Of a stretch of 64,000 bases of DNA, positions 43,947 through 52,139 are shown one piece after another. This DNA is from Aminobacter sp039907765. GTDB lineage: Bacteria; Pseudomonadota; Alphaproteobacteria; Rhizobiales; Rhizobiaceae. The stretch covers positions 124,001-188,000 of the forward strand of contig NZ_JARDJI010000004.1 of the NCBI RefSeq assembly GCF_039907765.1, read 5' to 3'. The notes beneath the pieces were generated by a model. It was given only the letters and a program-made list of their open reading frames with translations, did no database searches and was not told the DNA's origin. The stretch's first letter is position 1. Each line of letters starts with the position of its first letter. A program made the translations under genes and the position numbers.

Positions 43947-45280
43947 GCGTCGCCAACGACAGTGAACCGCGGCACGAGATCGTCATCGTCAGGCGCCACC
44001 ATGGCGACCATGACGAGGCCCACCATGGCGGCGTCTGGAAGATCGCCTTCGCCGACTTCATGACGGCGATGATGTGCTTCTTCCTTGTCATGTGGCTGAT
44101 CAGCGCCGCCAACGAGCAGACCAAGGCGGCGGTCGCGAGCTACTTCAATCCGGTCAAGCTGGTCGACCGCAACGCCAGCCGCAAGGGCATCGAGGAGCTC
44201 GGCGACGGTCCCAATTCCGTCGGCCTCACCGCCGAGGATCCCCAGCAGGCGAGCGACAAGGCCGGCACCGACGGCCGCGGCAATGCCGGCCCCTCCACCG
44301 AGCAGAATTCCGTCGATGCCGCCGACACGGTGAAGCGCTCCGACGAGCAGCTGTTCAGCGACCCCTATGCCGTGCTCGCCGAGATCGCGCAGGACACCGG
44401 TCAAAAGGCCAACGTCTCCGACAAGGGCGACGGCGGCGCGCAGGAGGCCGGCCCCGCGACCGGCGCCTCGGGCGGCGACGCCTATCGCGATCCCTTCGCG
44501 CCGGACTTCTGGACCGAGCAGGTGGCGACGCCCGCCGCCGAGGCGAGCTCCGAGCGCGCCGCCCTCGAGGGCGAGCCGGCCAAGCCCGGCGACAAGGCCG
44601 CCCGCTCGGAGATCCCGCCGGCCGTGAAGGCCGTGGAGGCAAAGCCCGGAGCCGCCGCCGAACAGGTTCCGCCGGCGACCCCGGCGCCGACCGCGACGGC
44701 GCGCGAGAAGGCCGAGACGGCCGGCGACGCGCCCAACCCGGATGCCGCCGAAGCCGAGGCCCTAGCCACGGCACCCGCCAAGCCCGGGGCCAAGCCCGAC
44801 GACCGGCCGACCCAGGACACGATCGACCAGGCCGACGCCATCCGCCGCGAGCTGGCCGAAGCGCTCAAGCCCGGCGAGCAGCTTCCCGACGGCATGTCCG
44901 TCGTCGCCACCGACAAGGGCGTCGTCATCTCCGTCACCGAGCAGCTCGATTTCGGCATGTTCGAGATCGGCTCCGCCGTGCCGCGCCGCGAGCTGGTCCA
45001 CGCCATGGAGAAGATCGCCAAGACCATCGCCGCCCATGACGGCAAGGTCTCGATCAACGGCCACACCGACGCGCGCCCGTTCAAGAGCGGCACCTACGAC
45101 AACTGGCGGCTTTCTACCGCCCGCGCCCACTCGGCCTATTACATGCTGGTCCGCGCCGGGCTCGACGAGAAGCGCATCGTCGAGGTCGCCGGCTTCGCCG
45201 ACCGCAAGCTGAAGGACCCGGCCAATCCCTACGCGGCCGTCAACCGACGCATCGAGATCCTGCTGGAGCACGACGAATGA
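43943..45280 (+). CDS. motB: Flagellar motor stator protein MotB
   Basis: A 445-residue stator subunit. The single helix begins AFADFMTAMMCFFLVMWLIS, with Asp38 as proton-carrying residue. A long low-complexity linker rich in Ala, Pro, Glu and Lys (residues about 90-300) leads to an OmpA-like peptidoglycan-binding domain (VSINGHTDARPF, then NWRLSTARAHSAYYMLVRAG). Such extended MotB linkers are seen in rhizobia. The stop overlaps motC. Confidence 0.95.
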   Translation: MSVANDSEPRHEIVIVRRHHGDHDEAHHGGVWKIAFADFMTAMMCFFLVMWLISAANEQTKAAVASYFNPVKLVDRNASRKGIEELGDGPNSVGLTAEDPQQASDKAGTDGRGNAGPSTEQNSVDAADTVKRSDEQLFSDPYAVLAEIAQDTGQKANVSDKGDGGAQEAGPATGASGGDAYRDPFAPDFWTEQVATPAAEASSERAALEGEPAKPGDKAARSEIPPAVKAVEAKPGAAAEQVPPATPAPTATAREKAETAGDAPNPDAAEAEALATAPAKPGAKPDDRPTQDTIDQADAIRRELAEALKPGEQLPDGMSVVATDKGVVISVTEQLDFGMFEIGSAVPRRELVHAMEKIAKTIAAHDGKVSINGHTDARPFKSGTYDNWRLSTARAHSAYYMLVRAGLDEKRIVEVAGFADRKLKDPANPYAAVNRRIEILLEHDE

Positions 45281-46623
45281 GGCTGGTGGCGACCCTCTCC
45301 GGCGCCGCTGCCCTTGTCGCGCTGTTCGCCGCCGGCGCGCCCGGCGCTGCGCGCGCCGCCGAGGCGCCGGCGCTGGAACCCTACCAGATGGTGCGCTGCC
45401 TGCAGCTGGTGCAGGACCGCATCGCCGCCGGCGACCTCGCCTCGCTGCCGATGCAACGCAAGCTGCTGGAGCTGACCGACCAGCGCATGCGCTCCGCCGA
45501 ACCCGGCGAGTTCAGCGACAAGAAGAACTTCCGCGCCCTGCTCATCTACGCCATGAGCGGCGGCAATCCCGTCACCATCGAGCAGGTCGTGTCGCGCCTC
45601 ACCCTCGAGGAGGCCGACCGGACCATGGCCCAGGGCGTCATCGACTATCTGCGCGGCAAGCCCAGGGGCACCATCGCGGCGCTGGCAGCCGTCGAGCCGC
45701 TGGCGCAGACCTCCGAGCTCGGCGCCTTCCTCGCCCTGGTCAAGGGCTCGGTGGCGATCACCGAGACGCCGGAGACGGCGGTCGAGCTGTTCGACCAGGC
45801 GCGCCTGCTCGCCCCCGGCACGCTCGTCGAGGAGGCGGCGCTGCGCCGCTCGGTCGGCCTTGCCCCCCGGCTCGCCGACGGCGGCCGCTTCCTGCGCAAC
45901 TCCACCCAATATGTCCGCGCCTATCTGCGCTCGCCCTACGCCAGCCAGTTCGCCGATGCCTTCGTTGCGGGCGTCGTCGCGCTTAACGGCCAGATCAATC
46001 TCGACGCGCTGGCCGACATCACCGCCATGATGGACGCCGAGCAGGAGAAGGTCGTCTACCTGCGCATCGCCCGCCGCGCCGCCATCGACGGCCTCACCGA
46101 GCTTTCCGCCTATGCCTCGCGCAAGGCCGAGCAGGGCCGCGACGGCCAGCGCAACGACGCCGACCCGCGCACCCAGCTCTATTCCGGCTTGTCCGCCGTC
46201 ACCTCCGGCTCGGTCGAGGAGATGCTGGGCAAGCTCGGCGGCATCGACCGCGAAAAGCTCTCCAAGGGCGACCGTGCCCTCCTCGACGCCGCCGAGGCGG
46301 TGGCCTCCGAGGTGGTTTCCAGCGTGCCCACCGGCTCGCCGACCGGCGCCCCGCCCACCGACATCGGCGACCTGCCGCCGGCCTCGATCGACATCGACAC
46401 CGCCGCTCCCGCCGACCCGATGGTGCCGGACGCCATGGAGCCCGTGCCCGAGGCCACGGCGGCCGCGCCCGCGACGATCCGCGAACCGGCCGTGCCGGCC
46501 GTCGCCGACCCCGCCCCCATTGCCGCGCAGCCGGCCGCCGCCGAGCCGGGCGATCCAAGGATCATCGACGCCCGCCGCAAGCTCGAGGCCATCGACGAAC
46601 TTCTCGGAGGCTCCCCCAAATGA
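45277..46623 (+). CDS. motC: Periplasmic motility protein MotC
   Basis: A 448-residue exported protein with a signal peptide ending GAARAAEAP near residue 28. It is helical, with a repeat-like middle (LYSGLSAVTSGSVEEMLGKL) and a Pro/Ala-rich C-terminal region. MotC is specific to rhizobia and relatives, where it works with MotB; its chaperone MotE is at 36756. It overlaps motB and the fliK-like gene by 4 nt each. There is no recognised catalytic domain. Confidence 0.88.
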   Translation: MRLVATLSGAAALVALFAAGAPGAARAAEAPALEPYQMVRCLQLVQDRIAAGDLASLPMQRKLLELTDQRMRSAEPGEFSDKKNFRALLIYAMSGGNPVTIEQVVSRLTLEEADRTMAQGVIDYLRGKPRGTIAALAAVEPLAQTSELGAFLALVKGSVAITETPETAVELFDQARLLAPGTLVEEAALRRSVGLAPRLADGGRFLRNSTQYVRAYLRSPYASQFADAFVAGVVALNGQINLDALADITAMMDAEQEKVVYLRIARRAAIDGLTELSAYASRKAEQGRDGQRNDADPRTQLYSGLSAVTSGSVEEMLGKLGGIDREKLSKGDRALLDAAEAVASEVVSSVPTGSPTGAPPTDIGDLPPASIDIDTAAPADPMVPDAMEPVPEATAAAPATIREPAVPAVADPAPIAAQPAAAEPGDPRIIDARRKLEAIDELLGGSPK

Positions 46624-47906
46624 CCGACGCCATCCGCCCGGCGCTGGCCGGCCCGCTCGCCAGGCAGGCGCCCGCAACCGGCCGTTCCGCCCTCGCCGGC
46701 GACGAAGAGGCCGCCGATTTCGGCAGCGCCCTGCTCGAGCCCAGGCAGTCGCCCAAAAGCCAGGCCGGCGCCGAAGCGCCGCACGGCAAGCGCCTGCAGC
46801 AGCTGCTCGAGCGGCTGGCCGAAGCATCGTCCGCCGCCGAACCGCCTGAGCCGCTGGCGACCGCCGCCGCGGTCGAGGAGAGCGAGGCAACTCCGTCCGA
46901 CGAGACCTCGCCTGCCGTCGCCGAAGCCGACGCCGAGCCCAAGGCGGCGGATGAGGCGCCGGGCGCCGCCATGCCGTTGCTCATAGCGCTTAGCGAACTG
47001 CGCAAGGCTGCGAGCCAGCCGGCCGACGCCGCTTCGGAGGACGGCGAGGCCGCCGCCGAAAGACATCCCGGCGCTTCGGGCGACACGCCCGCCGCCAGCC
47101 GCCCGTCGCTCGTGCTCGCCGGCCTGCAGCCGCGCAATCCCTCCGACGGCATTTCGCCGCCGCCGGGCATGGCCGTGTCGGCCGAGGCGCGTGGCTCGGA
47201 GAAGCCGGGCGCAACCCCCGGCGAAGCCCCCGGCCAGCTGGTCAAGGACATCGTGGTCGATGCCGAGAGGCCGCGGCCCGCTCAGCAGTCCGGCCAGGCG
47301 GACCAGCCGGCCGCCCCTGCCCGCGTCTCCGTGGTTGCCGAGCAGTTCATTCCGGCACCGGCTTCCCCCGGCCCGAGCGGGACGACCGGCGCACTGGCGC
47401 TCGCCATCGCATCCTCAGCCCCCGGCAGGTCGGCTGCCGCCGCCGCAGCGCAGGTCCACGATGGCACTTCCGCGCCGGGCGCGACCCATGTTCTGAAGAT
47501 CCAGTTGCGGCCCGTCGAGCTGGGCATGGTCACTGCCAGCCTGCGCCTCTCCGGAGAGCAACTCAGCGTTGAGATCGAGGTGGAGAACGCAGAGGCCTAC
47601 CAGCGCCTTTCGGCCGATCGCGAGGCGCTCACCAGTGCCCTGCGCGGTCTCGGCTTCGAGGTCGATCGCCTCACCATCCAGCAGCCCCAGGCCAACGCCG
47701 GCACCCCGGCCCGCAACGACGGTTCGGCCTTCGCGGGTGGGGCGGGCGGACGCGACCAGCCGGCCTTCCAGTCGGGCGGCACGGGCAGCGAGAGCGGCGG
47801 GTCGGGCAGCGGCCAGGCAGGACGGAGAGCACCGGATGAAGATGGCAACCTGCGCAATATCTCGACGCTTGACCCTGGCCGTCCTGGCAGCAGCCTCTAT
47901 ATCTAG
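46620..47906 (+). CDS. fliK: Flagellar hook-length control protein FliK-like
   Basis: A 428-residue Ala/Glu/Pro-rich protein with no signal peptide. The C-terminal Flg_hook domain, about residues 290-365, is recognisable: THVLKIQLRPVELGMVTASL, LSVEIEVENAEAYQRLSADR, and SALRGLGFEVDRLTIQQPQ. The N-terminal 280 residues are low-complexity, as usual for the export ruler. It signals the switch to FlhB when the hook is complete. The end overlaps the lytic transglycosylase gene by 71 nt. Confidence 0.82.
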   Translation: MTDAIRPALAGPLARQAPATGRSALAGDEEAADFGSALLEPRQSPKSQAGAEAPHGKRLQQLLERLAEASSAAEPPEPLATAAAVEESEATPSDETSPAVAEADAEPKAADEAPGAAMPLLIALSELRKAASQPADAASEDGEAAAERHPGASGDTPAASRPSLVLAGLQPRNPSDGISPPPGMAVSAEARGSEKPGATPGEAPGQLVKDIVVDAERPRPAQQSGQADQPAAPARVSVVAEQFIPAPASPGPSGTTGALALAIASSAPGRSAAAAAAQVHDGTSAPGATHVLKIQLRPVELGMVTASLRLSGEQLSVEIEVENAEAYQRLSADREALTSALRGLGFEVDRLTIQQPQANAGTPARNDGSAFAGGAGGRDQPAFQSGGTGSESGGSGSGQAGRRAPDEDGNLRNISTLDPGRPGSSLYI

Positions 47907-48426
47907 CGTTTCGCTGGCCTCGGCATCCGCCGCCGTCAATCCGTGCGAGCCGGAGATCCTGCGCGCCGCCGATCGCTACGGCGTGCCGGTCGGCATCCTC
48001 TATGCGGTCGGCCTAACCGAGACCGGCAAGAAGGGCAGTCTTCAGCCCAATGCATTGAATATAGAAGGAAAAGCGGTGTTTCCGCGCAATCCGGCCGAAG
48101 CCCTCGCGGCGTTCGAGGCCGCGCGCGGCGAAGGCAAGACCCTGATCGACCTCGGCTGCATGCAGATCAACTTCCGCTACCACGCGGCCGAGTTCAGCAG
48201 CGTCCGCGACATGCTCGATCCGCGCCTCAACGTCGACTACGCCGCGCGCTTCCTCGTCAGCCTGCGCAAGCGCCACGAGAGCTGGTCGATGGCCGTCGCC
48301 CGCTATCACGCCGGCCCCGACAACGACCCGGCGCAGAAGCGCTATGTCTGCCGCGTCATCGCCAACATGGTCGCCACCGGCTTCGGCCAATGGACCTCGA
48401 ACGCCAGGAGCTTCTGCAACTCCTAG
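47836..48426 (+). CDS. Flagellar-associated lytic transglycosylase (SLT fold)
   Basis: A 196-residue exported enzyme. The signal peptide ends LASASAAVNP near residue 34. The soluble-lytic-transglycosylase core follows: RYGVPVGILYAVGLTETGKK with catalytic Glu62, then GCMQINFRYH and AVARYHAGPDND. The ATG at 47836 has GGAGAGC upstream, inside the end of fliK. It cleaves peptidoglycan so that the rod can pass. The FlgJ-like protein at 61943 lacks a muramidase domain, so this enzyme probably supplies the activity separately. Confidence 0.88.
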   Translation: MKMATCAISRRLTLAVLAAASISSVSLASASAAVNPCEPEILRAADRYGVPVGILYAVGLTETGKKGSLQPNALNIEGKAVFPRNPAEALAAFEAARGEGKTLIDLGCMQINFRYHAAEFSSVRDMLDPRLNVDYAARFLVSLRKRHESWSMAVARYHAGPDNDPAQKRYVCRVIANMVATGFGQWTSNARSFCNS

Positions 48427-48491
48427 GCGTCTTGACCCCAACGCCCGGCCGCCCGCCGGGCCGTCGACCGCATTTTTCGAACCGCATTGCC

Positions 48492-48512
48492 GCTGCACGC
48501 ATGTCGTGCAGC
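48492..48512. promoter_or_regulatory. Inverted repeat upstream of rem (possible VisNR site)
   Basis: GCTGCACGCATGTCGTGCAGC has perfect 8-bp arms around CATGT, about 128 bp before the rem start. LuxR-type proteins bind palindromes of about 20 bp with CTGCAC/GTGCAG half-sites, and VisNR activates rem in Sinorhizobium. It could instead be a terminator stem for the preceding gene. Confidence 0.45.
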
Positions 48513-48600
48513 GCTGCAACCTGCGCGATTCACGACTCCCCAAAAAATATAGGCAAGATCTCGCGATTGGAGACACCCGCCGGCGACCGCTACCGATTGG

Positions 48601-48616
48601 TTAACGGGGCATTAAC
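48601..48616 (+). promoter_or_regulatory. rem: CtrA box before rem
   Basis: TTAACGGGGCATTAAC is an exact TTAA-N7-TTAAC CtrA site ending 23 bp before the rem ATG. The closeness to the start codon leaves little room for a downstream promoter, so repression or control of a promoter further upstream is more likely than classical activation. Confidence 0.65.
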
Positions 48617-48639
48617 TTTTCGATTCGGAGGCGGGGCCG

Positions 48640-49308
48640 ATGATAGTGGTTGTCGACGAGCGCGAGCTCGTCACCAAGGGATACAATTCGCTTTTCGACC
48701 GGGAAGGCGTGGCTTGCGCGGGTTTCCGCTCCACCGAATTCGGCGAATGGGTTTCGAGCGCTCCCGACGAGGATCTCCGCTCGGTTCGCGCCTTCCTCAT
48801 CGGCGACTGCCGGGAGGGCGCCATCTCGCCGCGCCAGCTGCGTGACCGCACCAAGGCGCCGGTGATCGCGCTCAGCGAGCAGAACAACCTCGAAAACACC
48901 CTCAAGCTTTTCGAATCCGGCGTCGATGACGTCATTCGCAAGCCGGTCCACATCCGCGAGATCCTGGCGCGCATCTCGGCGATCCGCCGCCGTGCCCAGG
49001 AGGACACCGGCTTCACCCAGATCGGCGCGATGCGCATCTTCATGGATGGCCGCGATCCCGAGATCGACGGCGAGCCGCTGCCTCTGCCGCGCCGCGAACG
49101 CCGCATTCTCGAATACTTGGCAAGCAACAGCGGCCGCCGCGTCACCAAGACCCAGGTGTTCAACGCCATCTATGGCGTCTTCGACGAAGAAGTCGAAGAA
49201 AACGTCGTCGAGAGCCACATCAGCAAGCTTCGCAAGAAGCTGCGCGAGCGTCTCGGCCACGACCCGATCGATTCCAAGCGCTTCCTCGGCTACCGCCTGA
49301 TCGTCTGA
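48640..49308 (+). CDS. rem: OmpR-type flagellar transcriptional activator Rem/FtcR
   Basis: A 222-residue response-regulator-like protein. The N-terminal receiver-like domain starts MIVVVDERELVTKGYNSLFD and ends DDVIRKPVHIREILARISAI. Only some acidic-pocket residues are evident, so it may act without phosphorylation. The C-terminal winged helix contains LPLPRRERRILEYLASNSGR and VVESHISKLRKKLRERLGHD. GGAGG lies shortly before the ATG. This is Rem of Sinorhizobium and FtcR of Brucella, the intermediate activator of flagellar genes. The shared CGCAAG promoter motif is a likely target. Confidence 0.9.
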   Translation: MIVVVDERELVTKGYNSLFDREGVACAGFRSTEFGEWVSSAPDEDLRSVRAFLIGDCREGAISPRQLRDRTKAPVIALSEQNNLENTLKLFESGVDDVIRKPVHIREILARISAIRRRAQEDTGFTQIGAMRIFMDGRDPEIDGEPLPLPRRERRILEYLASNSGRRVTKTQVFNAIYGVFDEEVEENVVESHISKLRKKLRERLGHDPIDSKRFLGYRLIV

Positions 49309-49322
49309 CCTGAGCCGCCAGC

Positions 49323-49348
49323 CTCGCGCAAGACATGCCACGTAGCTT
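49323..49348 (+). promoter_or_regulatory. flgE: Flagellar promoter motif before flgE
   Basis: CTCGCGCAAG at 49323-49332, N10, then TAGCTT at 49343-49348, 33 bp before the flgE ATG. Same motif and spacing as at flgB, flhA and the DUF1217 gene. Confidence 0.7.
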
Positions 49349-49362
49349 GCTCTCGTGGCATG
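49334..49362 (+). promoter_or_regulatory. flgE: Inverted repeat across the flgE promoter/5' leader
   Basis: CATGCCACG (49334-49342) and CGTGGCATG (49354-49362) form perfect 9-bp arms around an 11-nt loop that contains the predicted -10. It could be a DNA operator or, if transcribed, a leader hairpin 19 bp before the start codon. Confidence 0.5.
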
Positions 49363-49381
49363 AGATTTGGGGAGACCATCG

Positions 49382-50647
49382 ATGAGCCTCTACGGAATGA
49401 TGCGGACCGGCGTGTCGGGGATGAACTCCCAGGCAAACCGGCTCTCGACGGTCGCCGACAATATCGCCAATTCAAGCACCACCGGCTACAAGCGCGCCTC
49501 GACGGAGTTCTCCTCGCTGGTGCTGCCCAGCACCGCCGGCAGCTACAATTCCGGCGGCGTCACCACCACGGTGATCAACTCGATCAGCAAGCAGGGCGCG
49601 CTGCAGTACACCACCTCGGTGACCGACCTCGCCATCGACGGCGACGGCTTCTTCGTGGTCCAGGACCCGAGCGGCACCTCGTTCCTGACACGCGCCGGCG
49701 CCTTCGTGCCCGACAAGGACGGCTACCTCGTCAACACCGCCGGCTACAGGCTGCTGGGCTGGGACCTCGCCAACGGCCCGCGTCCCGACGCGCCGGTCAA
49801 CCCCGGCGACATCGCGCCGATCAGGATCGACGACACCACGCCGCAATGGGCCGCCAGCGAAAACGGCAAGTTCGCGGCCAACCTGCCGAGCAGTGCCACC
49901 GCCGTCGCCGCGGCAAACCTGCCGTCCGCCAACGGTGCGGGCGGCGCCACGCCGGCCTACACCGCCAAATCCTCGCTCGTCGCCTACAACAGCGGCGGCG
50001 GCCAGGTCATCCTCGACGTCTACCTCACCAAGACGGCGGCCGGCGAGTGGGAGGTCGCGGTGTTCGACCAGGCGCAGGCGGCAGCCGGCGGCGGCTTCCC
50101 CTATGCCAGCGGCCCCCTCAGCACCGAGACGCTCGATTTCGACGTGGCAGGCAAGCTTGCCGCGGGCAGTGCGACCGACATCACCCTGACGGTGCCGGGC
50201 GGCGCCCCGCTGACCATCGACCTGTCCGGCATGACCCAGGCCGACGCGCCCTACAGCGTTTCCAAGGCCGTGCTCGACGGCAGCCCGCTGAGCAAGATCG
50301 AGCGCATCGAGATCGACAAGGACGGCACCGTCTACGCCCAGTACGCCAACGGCTCGATGAAGGCGATCTTCTCGATCGCCATGGCCAACGTGCCTAGCCC
50401 CGACAAGCTGACCGTCATCTCCGGCAACGTCTTCGGCCAGAGCGCGGATTCGGGCGCCATCAGCATCGGCTGGCCGACCGAGGGCAAGAGCGGCAAGATC
50501 GTCTCGGGCGCGCTCGAGAACTCGAATGTCGACATCGCCGAGGAACTCACCAACATGATCGAGTCCCAACGCAACTACACCGCCAATTCCAAGGTCTTCC
50601 AAACTGGTGCGGACCTCATGGATATCCTCGTCAACCTGAAGAGATAG
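49382..50647 (+). CDS. flgE: Flagellar hook protein FlgE
   Basis: A 421-residue hook subunit. The N terminus MSLYGMMRTGVSGMNSQANR with ADNIANSSTTGYKRASTEFS, the middle FlgE domain (SKSSL-like YTAKSSLVAYNSGGGQVILD), and the C terminus (GALENSNVDIAEELTNMIES, ending LMDILVNLKR) are canonical. GGGGAGA lies six bases before the ATG. It leads a flgE-flgK-flgL-flaF-flbT-flgD-fliQ series. Confidence 0.96.
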   Translation: MSLYGMMRTGVSGMNSQANRLSTVADNIANSSTTGYKRASTEFSSLVLPSTAGSYNSGGVTTTVINSISKQGALQYTTSVTDLAIDGDGFFVVQDPSGTSFLTRAGAFVPDKDGYLVNTAGYRLLGWDLANGPRPDAPVNPGDIAPIRIDDTTPQWAASENGKFAANLPSSATAVAAANLPSANGAGGATPAYTAKSSLVAYNSGGGQVILDVYLTKTAAGEWEVAVFDQAQAAAGGGFPYASGPLSTETLDFDVAGKLAAGSATDITLTVPGGAPLTIDLSGMTQADAPYSVSKAVLDGSPLSKIERIEIDKDGTVYAQYANGSMKAIFSIAMANVPSPDKLTVISGNVFGQSADSGAISIGWPTEGKSGKIVSGALENSNVDIAEELTNMIESQRNYTANSKVFQTGADLMDILVNLKR

Positions 50648-50653
50648 GATTGA

Positions 50654-50668
50654 CGGGCCCTAGGCCCG
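50654..50668 (+). terminator. Short hairpin between flgE and flgK
   Basis: CGGGCC-CTA-GGCCCG, a perfect 6-bp stem 6 bp after the flgE stop. No T-run follows; it may lower flgK expression relative to the abundant hook protein. Confidence 0.4.
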
Positions 50669-50681
50669 CGAAAGACTGCGC

Positions 50682-52136
50682 ATGTCCCTGACGTCTGCTC
50701 TCAGCATTGCCCAATCGGCGCTCCAGAACACCTCGCGCCAGACCAGCACCGTTTCCCGCAACGTCTCGGAAGCGCAGAACCCCGACTATGCGCGCCGAAC
50801 GGCCTTGCTTTCGAGCACGGGCCCCGGCGCGCGGGTGGTCGCGATCCAGCGCGTGACCAACGACCTGCTGTTCCGGCAGAACCTCTCGGCGCTCGCCTCC
50901 TTCTCCGGACAGAGCACCCTGCTCGCCGGCCTGCAGCGGCTTACGCTCGACGTCAACGGCAGCGACAACGCCACCTCGCCGGCCACCGTGCTCGGCAAGT
51001 TCCAGGAGGCGATGCAGCTCTATTCCGCCGCCCCCTCCAACCAGAACCTCGGCGTGGCGGCCATCGACGCCGCCCGCCAGGTGGTGCGCACGCTCAACGA
51101 CGGCAGCGACGCGATCCAGAGCTTCCGCACCAGCACCGACGGCGACATCGCCACCGCCGTCTACGATCTCAACAAGCTGCTTTCGGATTTCGAGCAGGCC
51201 AACAAGGCCATCATGGCCGGCACGCGCACCGGCCGCGACGTCAACGATTCGCTCGACCAGCGCGATGCGATCCTGAAGCAGATATCCGAGATCGTGCCGG
51301 TCTCGACCTTCACCCGCGGCGACAACGACATGGTCATCACGACCACCGACGGCATCACGCTGTTCGAGACCGTGCCGCGCGCCGTCAGCTTCTCGCCCTC
51401 GGCCGGCTACGCCCCGGGCGCGCCCGGCAACAAGGTCTATATCGACGGCGTGCCGCTCCAGCCCGGAACCGGCGCCAACACCGACGCGGCCGGCAAGCTC
51501 GCCGCCATGCTGCAGCTGCGCGACAGCGTCGCCGTCACCATGCAGGCGCAGCTCGACGAGACGGCCCGCGGCCTCATCACCGCCTTCCGCGAAACGGCGG
51601 CCGGATCGCCCGACGCCACCGGCCTGTTCACCTGGCCGGGCTCGCCCGCCGTGCCGCCCGCCGGCACGCTGGTCAACGGCCTCGCCGGCTCGATCAGCCT
51701 CAGCCTGGCTGTCGATCCGCTCGCCGGCGGCAATCCGAAATTGTTGCGCGACGGCGGCATCAACGGCGCCGCCTACAACCGCAACCCGTCCAACAACGCC
51801 TCCTACGCCGAGCTGCTGATCGCCTATGGCGATCGCATCGGCGAGCCCATGGCCTTCGATCCGGCGGCCGGCATCAGCACCAATTCGAGCCTCAGCGACT
51901 TCACCACCAATGCCATCGGCTGGTTCGAGGGCATGCGCAAGCAGGCCTCGGCCGCTTCTGAAACCAAGGAGGCGCTCGCCGTGCGCACCGCCGAGGCGCT
52001 GTCCAACGAGACCGCCGTCAATGTCGACGTCGAGATGTCGCTGCTGCTCGATCTCGAGCAGGCCTACCAGGCCTCGGCGCGCCTCATCAAGGCGGTCGAC
52101 GACATGCTGCAGTCCCTGCTCGCGGCGGTGAGGTAG
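50682..52136 (+). CDS. flgK: Flagellar hook-associated protein FlgK
   Basis: A 484-residue hook-filament junction protein (HAP1). The N terminus has LTSALSIAQSALQNTSRQTS and AQNPDYARRTALLSSTGPGA; the C terminus has VNVDVEMSLLLDLEQAYQAS ending KAVDDMLQSLLAAVR. Length is normal for the rhizobial form. It follows flgE by 34 bp and precedes flgL by 3 bp. Confidence 0.95.
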   Translation: MSLTSALSIAQSALQNTSRQTSTVSRNVSEAQNPDYARRTALLSSTGPGARVVAIQRVTNDLLFRQNLSALASFSGQSTLLAGLQRLTLDVNGSDNATSPATVLGKFQEAMQLYSAAPSNQNLGVAAIDAARQVVRTLNDGSDAIQSFRTSTDGDIATAVYDLNKLLSDFEQANKAIMAGTRTGRDVNDSLDQRDAILKQISEIVPVSTFTRGDNDMVITTTDGITLFETVPRAVSFSPSAGYAPGAPGNKVYIDGVPLQPGTGANTDAAGKLAAMLQLRDSVAVTMQAQLDETARGLITAFRETAAGSPDATGLFTWPGSPAVPPAGTLVNGLAGSISLSLAVDPLAGGNPKLLRDGGINGAAYNRNPSNNASYAELLIAYGDRIGEPMAFDPAAGISTNSSLSDFTTNAIGWFEGMRKQASAASETKEALAVRTAEALSNETAVNVDVEMSLLLDLEQAYQASARLIKAVDDMLQSLLAAVR

Positions 52137-52139
52137 TCG

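Noticed and set aside
50668..50690. A further copy of the flagellar promoter motif before flgK
   Set aside because: CCCGCGAAAGACTG resembles the flgB copy, but CAAG is changed, no TAG lies at the right distance, and it overlaps the start codon.
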